DNA from: Megalonaias nervosa
Lineage: Eukaryota > Mollusca > Bivalvia > Unionida > Unionidae
DNA length: 64,000 bases
Direction of reading: 5' to 3'
Assembly: GCA_016617855.1 (NCBI GenBank)
Contig: JAECUM010000800.1
Coordinates: 1 to 64,000, forward strand
Position numbers and translations under genes: made by a program. The stretch's first letter is position 1. Each line of letters opens with the position of its first letter. Below the pieces are notes generated by a model. That model was not told the DNA's origin. It was given only the letters and a program-made list of their open reading frames with translations, and did no database searches. Positions 46,240 through 59,593 of the stretch are shown in pieces.

Positions 46240-47110
46240 CTTCACAAGGGCAGGTGTTACGTGTAATTAATTTGCATTGGGGCTTTTAATAATATTCATT
46301 ATATGCTATGGTTAAGTGTATTTTGGACTTTACCTTGTCCAAAATCAAATTTATTTTCTACCTGTTCTGAGTTATTCATTATTTTATTCTGTAAAATAAA
46401 CCTAATACATGCCTAATCTTTGTCTATAAATGTATCGGATAACTATTATGATTATCTTAGCCCGAGTCAAGGACAATGTTACTATGTTCGTTATTATAAT
46501 TTTAGTAATTGACGTTCTAATTATAACTAAGATTTTATTTTGTAAACATTTGGAACCTTCCAGATGTAAAAGTTTCCTTTAGGTAATAGTTATTTTTTTT
46601 TCTTAGAACGTGCTAATTGTGACCTGAAGTCATGTAGAGGACTATATAATCTTGTGTTTCTAGAAATTATTAATTCGTGCTATAACGCCTTGAGGCAGAA
46701 TCAATGTTGCATCCAACATTTTATTTCGGGCGGAACTTATTTATTCAAATTATTTATTAACTGGAAATACAAAGTGCTGATCAACTAAAATTATAGTCTT
46801 GGTATTAACTGGGAATTATAGTAAAATGCAAATAAGGATATCTTTTTGGATTGTATTATGGTGATTCAACAAAATATTGTTGACACATCACTACGACTCA
46901 AACCACTTCATGCAAATCAACACTTTTAGCGTTGGATTTTTTTCGGAATGCTAATAACGTTTTTTTCAGACCTTCAATCATTTGGACTTGTGTTAGAAAT
47001 TCTATGATTATTTGGGAGTTAATTTGCACTACCGTAAATTACTTTTTACATTTTATTTTGTATTCCAGGGAAATAAATTAATAAATTATTTCTTGAATGG
47101 TGACAAAGGT
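46240..47110 (+). repeat. LTR-like unit, tandem copy 2
   Basis: Second unit of the tandem pair, diverged from the first, again with GACTATATAATCTTGT. The 3' half (TTCATTTATTAACTGGAAATAC, TTTGGATTGTATTATGGTGA) also resembles 50,330-50,712 and 53,580-54,000. Confidence 0.55.
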
Positions 47111-47118
47111 TATTGCAT

Positions 47119-48300
<1,182 letters not shown>

Positions 48301-49136
48301 CAATCCAAGCAGAGTATGATTAAGTGAAACCAAAACAAAATTGAAAAAAGAGGGGAAAAGAGGTGGTCGCTTTAAAGAAACAGTTATGGCAGGCATTAAT
48401 ATATATTATACAAAGTAAAGCATATCTTTGGGACATATGCATTACTAAATATTAAGCATTATGAGCATTGCTGCATTAAGCATCGTGTCTTATCAATGCA
48501 CTATAAGAAAGCACGCATATGATATTCACTCACACTTTGCTTTTCCTGAGTACATTTTATTCACTAATAGTTTTGCAGACTTTTTAGTATGTACATACCA
48601 CTTTAACAGAGAACACTGTTGTGTAAATCATTGCAAAACTGATACAAGGTTACTGCAGTCTCAAGCAGTTTGAACTCATTTATGTAGAATGCGAAGTCCA
48701 TTTTGGATTTATTTGGACTCGAAGCACAGGTTGCCAATCTCTGTAGAGAAACACTGTTGTCTCTTTCTTTCACAGTTTTGTTTCTTTAGTTGGCAATTTG
48801 CACCTATTTTGTTCCTTTTTCCATTCTTGCTTCTACACTTCACAGCATTTACCGGATCACCTGAATTTCAACTTCGTTGATGACATTTAATGAGTCGATC
48901 GACGTTGATGTGCTCAGCGAAAAAGTTTTGCTGTAATACTTAAATTTTATTAAACTCCTCTTCTTCTTTACTGATTCTCCATTCTTCGGACATTGTTCTT
49001 CTACTCTTCTAATCCAGTTTATTTCTCTAAGATAATTCTTGCTTTTTGGGGGGGTTTAGTCTTCCCGCTACTTCTCTTCTCAGATCCAAGATGACGCTTC
49101 ACTTTTTGATGCCTACTATTAGCGTGTCTGGTTACA
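48301..49136. other. Non-coding DNA
   Basis: No supported gene. Confidence 0.45.
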
Positions 49137-49144
49137 TTCAAATG

Positions 49145-49920
49145 GTGTTACGACTCAATGGTCACAAACTAAGCAACAGAAAAAGGCAAAACCAACAAGT
49201 TTTGTAAAACTCGACAAACAATTTCATTATCAAAGTCATAAATGAAAATATGCCGAACTTACAGTATTATGAAGTGAATCCAAGCTATTCCTCATAAAGG
49301 TCTATGAAAGTCCTAAATGAAGGAAAAGTCCCTTTTAAATTTCAAAACCGGAAATATACTGGTCCTCCAAGAACTGTGACATTGTTCAGATGGCGTTATC
49401 CAGATTTTCTTCGAATAATATATAACCGTTCCAGAACAATATTATAGTCCAAATAATGAGCACTTGCCATTTCCACTGAACAATCCAAACAAATCTTTTT
49501 CATCTCGAATATATCTAAGTACAAAAAGAAACACAAAACTATTAATGACTCCAAAATCAGAATGAAAGTGATTGCATAATTCTCTTCTTATATACATCGT
49601 ATACTGCGACTGTATTTCACAATAGACCCCACATGACAGAATACACTACTGATTTTACGTCGATTTGGTCTATTCATGTGACCTAGCCCAACCAATGGGA
49701 AGTTATAGAATTATTCTAGAAACATTGGAACCCCAATAGCCACTGAGAAACTAAGCCATAATCGCCATTTAAGTCTTATTCTTAAGATTATTATTAATAA
49801 ATATCAACACATACGTAAACATCTATTTATAGATCTTATGCAACTACTACGCCCATAAGAAACTCAGGTCATGCAGGCATGAACTGAACACATAACAACA
49901 GCTGTTATGTGAATATGAAT
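49145..49920 (+). repeat. LTR-like region before a Ty3-type RT relic
   Basis: It starts with TGTTACGACTCAATGGTC and shares its first 100 or so bases with the repeat at 36,664. It is followed at once by Ty3-type RT sequence, so gag and protease would be deleted if this is the 5' LTR. The right limit is uncertain. Confidence 0.4.
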
Positions 49921-49923
49921 ACT

Positions 49924-50296
49924 TGCTTCCAGATGTGCCAACACAAACAAATAAAATCTACTATGACGTTGAAACTATATTCTTACAGATGAGTCCTCTC
50001 ATGTGAGAATGTCTGAAAACAGAAATTCAATATTTGCTTGAGAATGGCTTTTTAGAACCAAATAAAACTGACTGAAGTTCACAATGAACCAGATAATACT
50101 TTCCGTATGTGTGCTGATGATATTAAAGTCAACGGATTAATTTTCAATGCTAAGAATGAATGACTGATCGACAAAATTAGAAATGCAAAATATGTCACCA
50201 AGTTTGACCTTTTGAATGGATTCTGGCAAATTTCACTAACAGAAAGAGCAACAAAATTTCGGCATTTACAACTCCAGATGAATATTTTCAGTAATA
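49924..50296 (+). pseudogene. Ty3/gypsy-type reverse transcriptase relic
   Basis: On the plus strand, with stops and one frameshift, it reads LPDVPTQTNKIYYDVE, LKTEIQYLLENGFLEPNKTD, then PDNTFRMCADDIKVNG, IRNAKYVTKFDLLNGFWQIS and LTERATKF. The block order (LLENGFIEP, then a basic-free strand, then KFDLLxGFWQI) is that of the fingers and motif A of Ty3-type RTs. Motifs B and C and the later domains are absent. It is a dead fragment of a once complete LTR retrotransposon. Confidence 0.8.
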
Positions 50297-50329
50297 AAAA
50301 TTCTCCATCAACATTTTAGCATTCATTGA

Positions 50330-50712
50330 ACATGATAACAACAGTTATAGAAAATAATGGAATTATTAATTATTCTTTTCATTTATAATTCTAGAGGCAT
50401 TATTTAAATCATTCACTGGAAATACTAAAGTGCCCATTGACTGGATTAACACTATTTTGTTATTTTTTCCAACACATTCAAAGACATTCTGGATTATATT
50501 ATCGTGACACAACAACACTTTGGTACATCAGCACATTAATGAATGGAATTCAATAGGAACATTATACTTTTGGGTTTCTGATGGAATTAGCATTATTTGG
50601 GATTCAATACACATTACTGTAAGTTCCTTTTCAATTTGTATCTTGCTGATTTTACTAAACTTGTTGGTTTCTCTTCTTTCTGTTATTCAATTTAAGACCA
50701 TACGGTCATAAT
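50330..50712 (+). repeat. LTR-like unit, partial
   Basis: It matches 53,590-54,005: GAATTATT...TTCATTTATAATTCTAGAGG, CACTGGAAATACTAAAGTGCCCATTGACT, ACATTCAAAGACATTCTGGA, and the end TTTAAGACCATACGGTCATAA. It lies directly after the Ty3-type RT relic and may be its 3' LTR. Confidence 0.55.
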
Positions 50713-50713
50713 A

Positions 50714-50715
<2 letters not shown>

Positions 50716-50804
<89 letters not shown>
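50716..50804. repeat. (TA)n microsatellite
   Basis: About 89 bases of TA dinucleotides. Confidence 0.97.
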
Positions 50805-50809
<5 letters not shown>

Positions 50810-51260
50810 TGTAATCATATCATTACTTCTTCATGCTGTAATTTATCCCCTTTTTCCATCTTTAACATTCAAGAAAATCTCTGCATTCTAAATTTGCAAT
50901 ATTCCTTCTTAATGTTCTCTATATCCATGAAATTTAGTACGTTGAGTTTTTCTCTGGTTCATGGATGTTAAAAAATTCTTAATATCTTTTCCATTGCTCA
51001 AAATAAATAATATTTTGCACTTATTCCTGAAATCTCTTCACTTTTTATATTTTGCCCTGTTTGTTATACAGATATAAGTCTTCCAATGCACTTGCCTGAT
51101 TCTAAGTATTTATTCGGGTAAATGTAGGAATGTATCATTTCCAAATACTGCTTCGTACGTTTTGGACTTTGGATATCTGACTTTTTTTTACCTATTTAAA
51201 ATATGGTGGCATGTGGTAATGTCATGTAACAATTTATACCCCCAAATAAAATCAAAATCT

Positions 51261-51261
<1 letters not shown>

Positions 51262-51320
<59 letters not shown>
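51262..51320. repeat. (TC)n microsatellite
   Basis: Uninterrupted TC dinucleotides. Confidence 0.96.
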
Positions 51321-51322
<2 letters not shown>

Positions 51323-51520
51323 AAAGTTAAGTTATTTAAACATGTATACTGAATAAAGCATGTCAGGAATGTAAATCAGATAGAAAACTAGGCATATAAC
51401 AATGAAATCAATACAAAATAAATATATCTTTAAAGAATGAACTAACATTTACAAGGGAATAATGATAATAACAGTCTCATCATCACTGCATTAAAACCTT
51501 GTTTTTCCATTTTGTTTTAT

Positions 51521-51838
51521 GTGTGTGATTTGAAGTTTTAATGTAGCTTTAACAATTTGTCAGTCATATTGCAACAATGTATGCAGTGTGACAGTTTATA
51601 GTGATTTCTAGCACTTGGGGCATCATGCTGAAGACATGTAGCATCATGTCTCGTCAAGTCACATTATCCTGATACTAGGACGACCAGTCCTAGCACTAAC
51701 CTATTGATGCTGACCTCCAAGTAAAGCAGCTGCTAGTACCATTTTTATAAGTCTTTGGTATGACTCAGCCAGGGTTCGAACATGTGACCTCCCGCATTCA
51801 TAGCGGAAGTTCTAACTATTAGGCCACCGGGGTGGTCC
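51521..51838 (-). mobile_element. tRNA-derived SINE, full-length copy
   Basis: Read on the minus strand it begins with a tRNA-like head. An A-box-like TGGCCTAATAGTTAG lies at about 51,812-51,826 and a B-box-like GTTCGAACCC at about 51,770-51,782, the two internal promoter elements of RNA polymerase III. A body of about 230 bases shared with two other copies in this window (22,124 and 55,673) follows, then a tail ending AATCACACAC. TCCATTTT occurs on both sides (51,506 and 51,836) and may be the target duplication. It has no coding capacity and relies on a LINE for mobility. Confidence 0.8.
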
Positions 51839-53339
51839 ATTTTATTTTTATTGACTGAAAGTAAATATTGAAACAATTAGGCTTTAAATTCACCTTAGAC
51901 CAGATGCAGTGGTCCTGCTGCCATATATGACCGCATATTCTATAGTGAAAATGTGGCCTTGTATAAAGATTGACTTCTCATGAGGCGAGAACATAATTAA
52001 AATATATATTTTATTGTGTGACAAAATGGAATTTAAAATTGGTCGCCTCTTTTGGGAGGGGCTTCGCAATATAGGGATCACTGCACTCTGATCATATCAT
52101 TCCAATATTTCACATTAATTGCGATATGCTTTTGAATACTGCCATCAAAACTGCATAACCTTGCCTCATCAGCAGCAAGTACCTGTGTTGATAGAATATA
52201 CATGAAATTAGGTTCCTAATGTGTGTTAGTTACTTGAAAGCAGATCCAAATTTTCAGGTTATTATCCCTCTCAATTTATTAAAGTGTGTTTCACCTTAAA
52301 GCGGATCCCAATATTTACTTTATTGTACCCACCCATACTCTCAATCGCATTTTATATGTCCATATTAAGGTTAAATTCTTTTTGAAGACTTTTTGACATT
52401 TGTGCATTTGGAAGCTAGAATAGCCATTGCATATTTATCTACACAGCAATAATTTACACTGTTGGTATAGTTATTGTAATGTTCCAAGTTTTATTGCCGC
52501 AGGTACTGGGGATACTAAATTTGACTCTAAGACAACTGTTGGCTGCTATGTAGTATCCTTAGCCAATACACCTCGCTCCCATTTTCTATCTAGTAAAGCC
52601 ATTGGGCAGAGCAACTTAACCAAAGCAGAAATATTCTTGTGCACCGGGATGCATACAAATCACAAGGTTTACAAAAGGAAGCATTGTGTATTTACTGATA
52701 GGATAACATTCATGTTATTCGAGCCAATTATATGAATGTCAATCAGCGAATAATTTAACAAATGAGATTAAATATAGATATTTGGTAATAAAAGGAATGC
52801 AACTGAATAATAAATGAACATTGAACATCAAAAATACTCAACAGAAGTAAATTAGGAAAACTGATATGCCGATACAAATTCCATTTGACAAAAATTCCAG
52901 AATTTTTAAATGAAAAATTTATTTTTTTATAAATTTTCATCTATAATATCTATTCACACTTGATTGAAAACAGAAATTCTTCTGCTGTTGTGGCGTAACA
53001 AGAAAATATTACCTGATAATCTAATGAATGGAGGAAGTAAACGATATGAACGATATGATTGTGTTGGGCCTAGCATCATTTTGGCAAGGGTCACTTTTGG
53101 GTAGGTGGTTTAGCAATTCTGTAGGAAACACATGATTTGAAAGGGACAGCTAAATATTTATATTATAAATAATGAATACAAGTGCAAAATAATTGCCAAA
53201 CATGTGGGAATGGGGGACTAAAATCTACTGGGAACCCGGAATTCGTCATTTAATGTACAACACTGGATGCTCCAGTTGTCATGCACCTGGGATGGCTAAA
53301 CAATGGAAGTGCTATGTATATTTAATTTATATTGTGTGA
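51839..53339. other. Non-coding DNA
   Basis: No supported gene. Open stretches at 51,890-52,081 and 52,427-52,735 lack recognisable motifs or splice sites. Confidence 0.4.
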
Positions 53340-54005
53340 TTGGCTTTTGTCTATGACTGAAGGTAGAGGGCTTGCCTACCTGATTTATGCCATGTTGTTT
53401 GACGAGATTTACTAAAATTTAAGTTCAGGGCCTAACCTTGTTTACGAATTTGAAAGGTTCTGGAAATGAATTTGTTTACAACTCAATGGATTTTCCATTA
53501 GAAATGACTCACATCTAGGGAATTCTAGAACAGTCTATTCTTTTGTAGGTCAAGTAGGTCTTTGTATATAAAGGGGATATGTTAAACAATTATTCATTCC
53601 AGTTTCATATCAGTCTTGGCAATCTATGATCAGAGATTGTAGTTGTGCACAGATACACTTCTAGAGGAATTTTTATTTAAATTATTCATTGGAATTACTA
53701 AGTGCTCATTGACTTTCTGGACTAAAGCACTCCTTTGGGATTATAGAGAACTCATTCAAAGACATTCTGGAGTCTATAATTGTGGCACATCAAGACATTT
53801 AAAACTATTGGTAATCATTCAGAACATTCCATAAGTTTGGGCTTGTGATTTGACATTTAGGATTATTTGGAATTTAATCCCCAATACTGTTGGTGTCTTT
53901 TCAATTTTCATGTTGTATTTTTGGCAAATAAATTGTTGTTGAGTTTATCATGAATTGTTGGTTTCACTTCTTTTCTTTTTCATAGTTTAAGACCATGTAG
54001 TCCTA
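53340..54005 (+). repeat. LTR-like unit with TATA-type promoter
   Basis: It shares its second half with 50,330-50,712 and less closely with 46,700-47,080. A TATATAAAGGGG box at 53,566-53,577 is preceded by TTCTAGAACAGTCTATTC, as expected of an LTR promoter. It ends near TTTAAGACCATGTAGTCCTAAA. No internal genes are adjacent, so it is probably a solo LTR. Confidence 0.5.
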
Positions 54006-55661
54006 AATACCATGATGCATAAAACTGAGGTAAATCTTCAGAGCCAAATTTAATGTTAATGTGATAAAGACTGAAAATGTACAATGATGTTTTGGTGTAC
54101 AGGTTAAACACGTATTTTGCAGCATTATATGGATTGACTCATTCTTTTTTCTACTACATTAGCCGATGATGGAGAATTGCATTTTGTTTACGTTTTAAGC
54201 CATAATTGTCTTTATAATATCTGTATCTATTATTGTTTCAAAATATTGTTAGTATTTGAAAATTTTGCCAGCAGAGTTGGCGAATAATGGAAACATAACA
54301 TGAACAGCGGTACCTTGACATTTGGTGATATTTCTGCTGCTTTTTTATTGATTTCTTTTTACAGTGGTTGACATCTTTAATAATCTCCCGAGTAGTGGTG
54401 ACTCATTTTCTAAGGCCATACTCACATGGCACTAAAGAGCGTTTGTTAAAACGTAATTCTCTGAGATGCCCCCTCCCTTATAAAGCAGCAATCAGCTTGC
54501 ATATTAGTACATAAAATTATATTCAAAATATTCAAATATACCTATTGAAAGTAGCTATATAATCGTATTTGCAAATGGAAATCTCACTAATATTTTATTG
54601 ATTTTTAAATTCAACAAACAAATAAATTAACTTTATACAAAGAAGTAAGTTATACTGCTGTGTGTTCCTTACATGTTAGGTTTTGTCACTTTGATAATTA
54701 CTGTCCGTTATTACCACTAATAATTATCATGATTACAGAAGCTACCTGCTGAAAAGTCAGAATTGTACAGTTCATATCTGCATTATGTCCATAAGCTGGT
54801 AAGAAAAATGGCATGTTTGCCACTGTGACTTTTCGCTCTTAGTTATGACATATGCTTAGGAGAATATCAGACGTAAGTCAGTTGATCGCGTGACAAACTC
54901 ACTTCTTCTGTGAACATTGAAAATAAAACTTAATAATAAAAGAATAAGTTGTTGCAAAAAGTAAAAACTGTCATCAAAGATGTTCATTTTAGAATGAAAA
55001 GAGAAAGCAGTTCCACTATATAAAAAGAGGGAGAGTTTGCAGTTGGAAAGCGGAATCGATGGAGTGGGCTAGTTACTTCCAGATGTCTGTGTGCAGGTGT
55101 TATTGACAAGACGGTTTTTCATCACGATTAATGATTGTTCATACTTATTTTAAGAACACTGATATAACTTTTGCAACATTGATTCCACAACATTTCTGTG
55201 ACTGTGATATTAAAATACTAAATATTTAAAATTTAGTTATGTCTTTCATATTTCATATGAAATTATTACTCACATGTGTTATCCCCCCTCTATAAAGACC
55301 ACTGTCGTATAAGCCATTGTCTTGCTGCAGGAGTCATGACCTTATTAGAGGGGGACCACTGCATTGCCAGAACAACTGCAGTCTGAGGCAGGGCTGATTG
55401 CAAAATCCTAGACTAATCCTTTAATCTAAATTTCCTAAGATAATAAAGAACCTTTAACTGCATCATTTATGTGTCAATTACGGCAAGTCTATATTCCTTA
55501 ACGCAGCCCTTGATGTATTTTTGCACAAATTGTTTTCACAAAATTAAGGCTGAAAATACAGATTTTCCATTTAAACAGCATAACGAGCATTAATAAACTG
55601 TTTGTTTAATTCTGCTCTTGCGTGGGGAAACATAGTAGTGTTAAATGAAAACATTTAACAA
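54006..55661. other. Non-coding DNA
   Basis: No supported gene. A GC-richer stretch at 55,280-55,395 (GACCACTG occurs twice) looks like the end of an old DNA transposon, but I cannot assign it. Confidence 0.4.
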
Positions 55662-55672
55662 AGCAACAGCTG

Positions 55673-55944
55673 GTGAGTGTGATTTGGATTTTTTAACGTA
55701 ACATTAACAATTTTTCAGTCATATTGCTACGATGTCTGCAGTGTGGCAGTTTATAGTGATATCTAGCACTGGGGCATCATGCCGCAGACATGTAGCATCA
55801 TATTCAACACAGTCACATCATCCTGACACCAGGCTGACCAGTCCTAACACTAACCTCTTAATGCTGAGCGCCAAGCGAGGCAGCTGTTTGTATCATTTTT
55901 ATAAGTCTTTGGTATGACTCAGCTGGGGATCACTAGGCCACCGG
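55673..55944 (-). mobile_element. tRNA-derived SINE with target-site duplication, internal deletion
   Basis: Same family and orientation as 51,521-51,838. The perfect 11-base duplication AGCAACAGCTG at 55,662-55,672 and 55,945-55,955 bounds it. The head is present only in part: about 45 bases containing the B box are missing between CAGCTGGGG and ATCACTAGGCCACC, so it could not be transcribed as a full SINE. Confidence 0.88.
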
Positions 55945-55955
55945 AGCAACAGCTG

Positions 55956-57200
55956 ATCAAGAGAAACAATTAACGATGTCTTGACATAAAAGTCCCACTA
56001 GCAAACATAAGTATCCAATTTAAGTTTACATAAAGCTTCACAGTATATTAAGTATTTTGGTGACCTTGAAGGGCCTTATAAGGTACTTATAAGCAACGTA
56101 CAATTGCCATATGTAATGAAGTGAAATGACAGTCTTTGCAAATATCAGTACAATGCAAGTTTAAAATAATATTAATCCATGGTTCTCCTACATGTCACTT
56201 TTAAATGATTAAATCTTTAGTAGTTAAGAATAAATGAACTCTAAGTTCAAGAACACTCATTTGCTGCATAACAGATTACTTTAAAATGCAACATAGAGAT
56301 AACGAATGGTAGAATCAAGCATGCACAAGTCCTGCACATCCATTTTCTAAAGTAGATATAAGGAAATATTTCACGAGGTAAGTGGAATCATCTTGTCTTT
56401 GCATGAGTGGCGACGAGTGAAATGGAAACATGTTGCATTGTCTCTCACCGCTCGTGACAAAACAATGTTTCCACTTTACTCGTGAAATATTCATTATATC
56501 TACTCGGAACATAGATATCCTCTATGCATTATGTACATGCAGATAAACGTCTGTTTATTGTTGTACTCCTAGCAAAGTGCATATATCCATGTCTGCCAGC
56601 GCATTATGTATCAGCAGATCGGGGTGTCGGCAGTTAAGCAATATGACAATATGTATAGGTCAATACAACAGTACCTTACAAACTATTTCCCTGACACCAT
56701 ACCAAACCATCTACAATGACTTAAAATGTATTCATTCCAGATACAAGCGAAAATCTACATAAATATGGATATTAGAGGCAACAGCAGATTGTCAGCTATG
56801 AAATTGCATATGTTCAGGCATAAAGCTATTATGAACATTTACGTTTTATATACTTCACAGAATGCATTTCGTTTTAGATTCTTTCATAATTTTATTTACG
56901 ATTTGCCTAAAATAATTAAATTCACCTACCAGAAAATTCATTTGTAATCACTTTTATATTTATTTATGGCCAAATACCTGTAGATCATAAATACTAACTG
57001 ATTATGTTAATTTCATGCAAACAATTTCAACTTTTACATCAAATGTGATGCCAAACCTCCATGTCATGCATATAGGCAATGTTGGACTTTAATTGTTTAT
57101 CTAAATAGAAAATGTGTCCTTGGAACATACAGATCTATCTACAATTTGATGTATCTAATGCCTTTCGCGTCCTCTGAAGACTGGAAAAGTGCTGCATTTG
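55956..57200. other. Non-coding DNA
   Basis: No supported gene. Confidence 0.4.
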
Positions 57201-57548
57201 CTGTATCAGTATGTAAGAATCACCCCTGTATCCGTACGTCAGTATGACCACTGTATCTGTATGTAAGAATCACCCCCTGTATCTGTATGTCAGTATGACC
57301 CCTGTCTCTGTATGTATGTCAGTATAACAACTGTATCTGTATGTATGCCAGTATAACATCTGCATCTGTATGTCAGTATGACCATTGAATCTGTATATAA
57401 GAATCACTCTGTATCTTTATGTATGTCAGTATGACCTCTGTATCTGTATGTATGTTCGTATGACCCCTGTATCTGTATGTCAGTATGACTCCAGTATCTG
57501 TACATCAGTATGACTGCTGTATCTATATGTATGTCAATATGATCCCTG
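57201..57548. repeat. Minisatellite, units of about 24-28 bases (left part)
   Basis: Imperfect tandem units are built on CTGTATCTGTATGTCAGTATGACC, alternating with a variant ending AAGAATCACCCC. The array is split by the LINE at 57,549-61,598 and resumes at 61,599. Confidence 0.9.
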
Positions 57549-58330
57549 TGGGTTCCAAGGGTTGTTATCGCCGGGGGCGGATGTGGGAGATAAGCACCCA
57601 CTTCCGTTGGAAATCCCCCAATGGCTTGTGCCTGAGAGCGCCTCTGACAACCAAATCCAGCTCCAGGCATTCACGAGTAGCTTAACTACTAAGCCCAGCG
57701 GAACCTGTTTAAACTGACTGGAGAAGGGATGACAGGCGAGTTTTTGGCGCCTCAAAACCAGATGCTTCGGGCAGATGGAGCTCATTAATCTTGGGTGGTC
57801 GCCCATCAAGGAAAAGGTAAACTCTGACTTCAAACCTCTCCTGCCATTTGACTATACCTTCTCATGGAAAAAGCTAAGGGAGTAAACCCCAACAGAAAAT
57901 CTGGAGATGGAGGCCCTAAGGCAACATGGCATTGCTTTCAGTGTCACCTGGGCAACTCCTGCGACGTCGCTGGTGCCATGATGTATCGGCTTGTCCTTTC
58001 CCTTGGATCCATCAGCTGTGTGGAGAGAGGGAATCAGCTGCATGGGCAACAGCTGATTCTCCATATCACCCTGCCCAGGCTTGTGCCCTGGAGAGGACAC
58101 TCCAGCTTCGCCTCACAGCGTTGACACAACATGGAAAGCAACAGTTTACCGGTTATAAGTCACTGCTCGATTGGCGCAGAGTCAGACTCCAGGTGTTGCT
58201 CCCGACAGTGGGAGAGATCAACAGGTCTCAATGGACAGCTACCACCCACCTCAAGCTGGGTAGCCCCCAGCCAATAAGGTGCCATCCCGCCACAGTTCGC
58301 CAGCCTTGCTGGGTGCATAGGGCTTAAGGT

Positions 58331-59593
58331 ATGCGAGTACCTAACAAGCGGACTGCAACTACTGCACCAGAAAACAACAAAAGAGAACCAACAAGGAAAC
58401 CTCCAATCCTCAAGCTAGGTACCTGGAATGTCTGGGCCATGCTGACTGGGGTCTCAGATGACCTCCAGGCAATCAGCGATGTTCGAAAGACTTCAGTCAT
58501 CAACAACGAACTTGCAAGACTCCAGGTCAACATCGCCTCACTACAGAAGACACAGCTACCAGATTCTGGGTCCCTCAGAGAAAAGAACTGCAAATCCTTC
58601 TGGCAAGGAATGAGAGCCGACGAAGCCAGAGAGTATGGTGTTTGATTCGCCATCAGGAACTCTCTGCTTGGGATTATAGAACCCTGCCAATAAAGAAACG
58701 AAAGACTGCTATCTCTCCGTCTCCACACCACAACCGGGCCTGTCAACCTGATCAGCATTTACGCTCCCACACTCAGCGCCACCGCAGATATCAAGGATGA
58801 GTTTAACGACGAGTTAGACTCACTCATCGACAAAATTCTCAAGGAAGAGAACTTGATATTACTGGACAACTTCAATGCTAGGGTGGGTGCCGACCATGAC
58901 TCTTGCCCTTCCTGTCTTGGCAAGTTTGGCATTGGGAAGATGAATGAGAACGGGCAGCGGCTCCTAGAGATGTGCTCGTACCATGACCTCAGCATCGCCA
59001 ATTCATTCTTTCAGACAAAGCCATAGCACAAAGTGTCTTAGAGGCATCCCCAGTCCAAACACTGGCACCAGCTGGACTTGAACATCACGAGACGGTTTGC
59101 CATGAAGGGTGTGCTTCTTACCTGTACCTTGCATAGCGCTGACTGCGACATCGATCACTCGCTGGAGTGCTGCCAAATGAAGTTTCAGCCAAAGAAGATT
59201 CACCACTCTAGGCAAGAGGGTAAACCATGCATTGATGTGAGCAAGATGTCATATCCAGATAAGGAATTCACTTATGCCCTCTCCAAGGCGTTCGATTCAG
59301 AACCTCCCTACAGCAGTGCCAAAGAGAGACGGGATAACATCAGAGAGACCGTGTACAGCACAGCCACACGGATCTCTGGTAAGAAGCAGACAAAGAACAA
59401 CGACTGGTTTGAGGCCAACTCCGCCACACTCATGCCAGCCATAGAAGAGCGTCACAGTGCCCACCTGGAATACAAGTGTTCCCCCTGCCAGAGGACGCTA
59501 CAGGCATACAGGTCTACCAGAAGCAAAGTGCAGAGGTTAGTACGGCAGTGTGCCAATGAATATTGGCTTCAGCTCTGTCGGAGCATCCAGTAA
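58331..59593 (+). pseudogene. RTE-like ORF, endonuclease domain (inactivated)
   Basis: ILKLGTWNVWAMLTGVSDDL opens an exonuclease/endonuclease-fold domain. Then come INNELARLQVNIASLQKTQL, SIYAPTLSAT, LDNFNARVGADHD, MNENGQRLLEMC and SADCDIDHSLECC. The family has LQET and GDFNA at two catalytic positions. Here the Glu has become Lys (LQKT) and the first Asp is Asn (LDNFNA), so the nuclease would be inactive even if translated. A TGA near 58,643, a TAG near 59,023 and a frameshift near 59,070-59,090 break the frame. The linker (DVSKMSYPDKEFTYALSKAF, KNNDWFEANSATLMPAIEER) continues to a stop at 59,591. Confidence 0.85.

Noticed and set aside
55264..55400. GACCACTG repeated in a GC-richer stretch, considered as ends of a pogo/Tigger-like transposon
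   Set aside because: The two words are in direct, not inverted, orientation, and no transposase or target duplication is visible.
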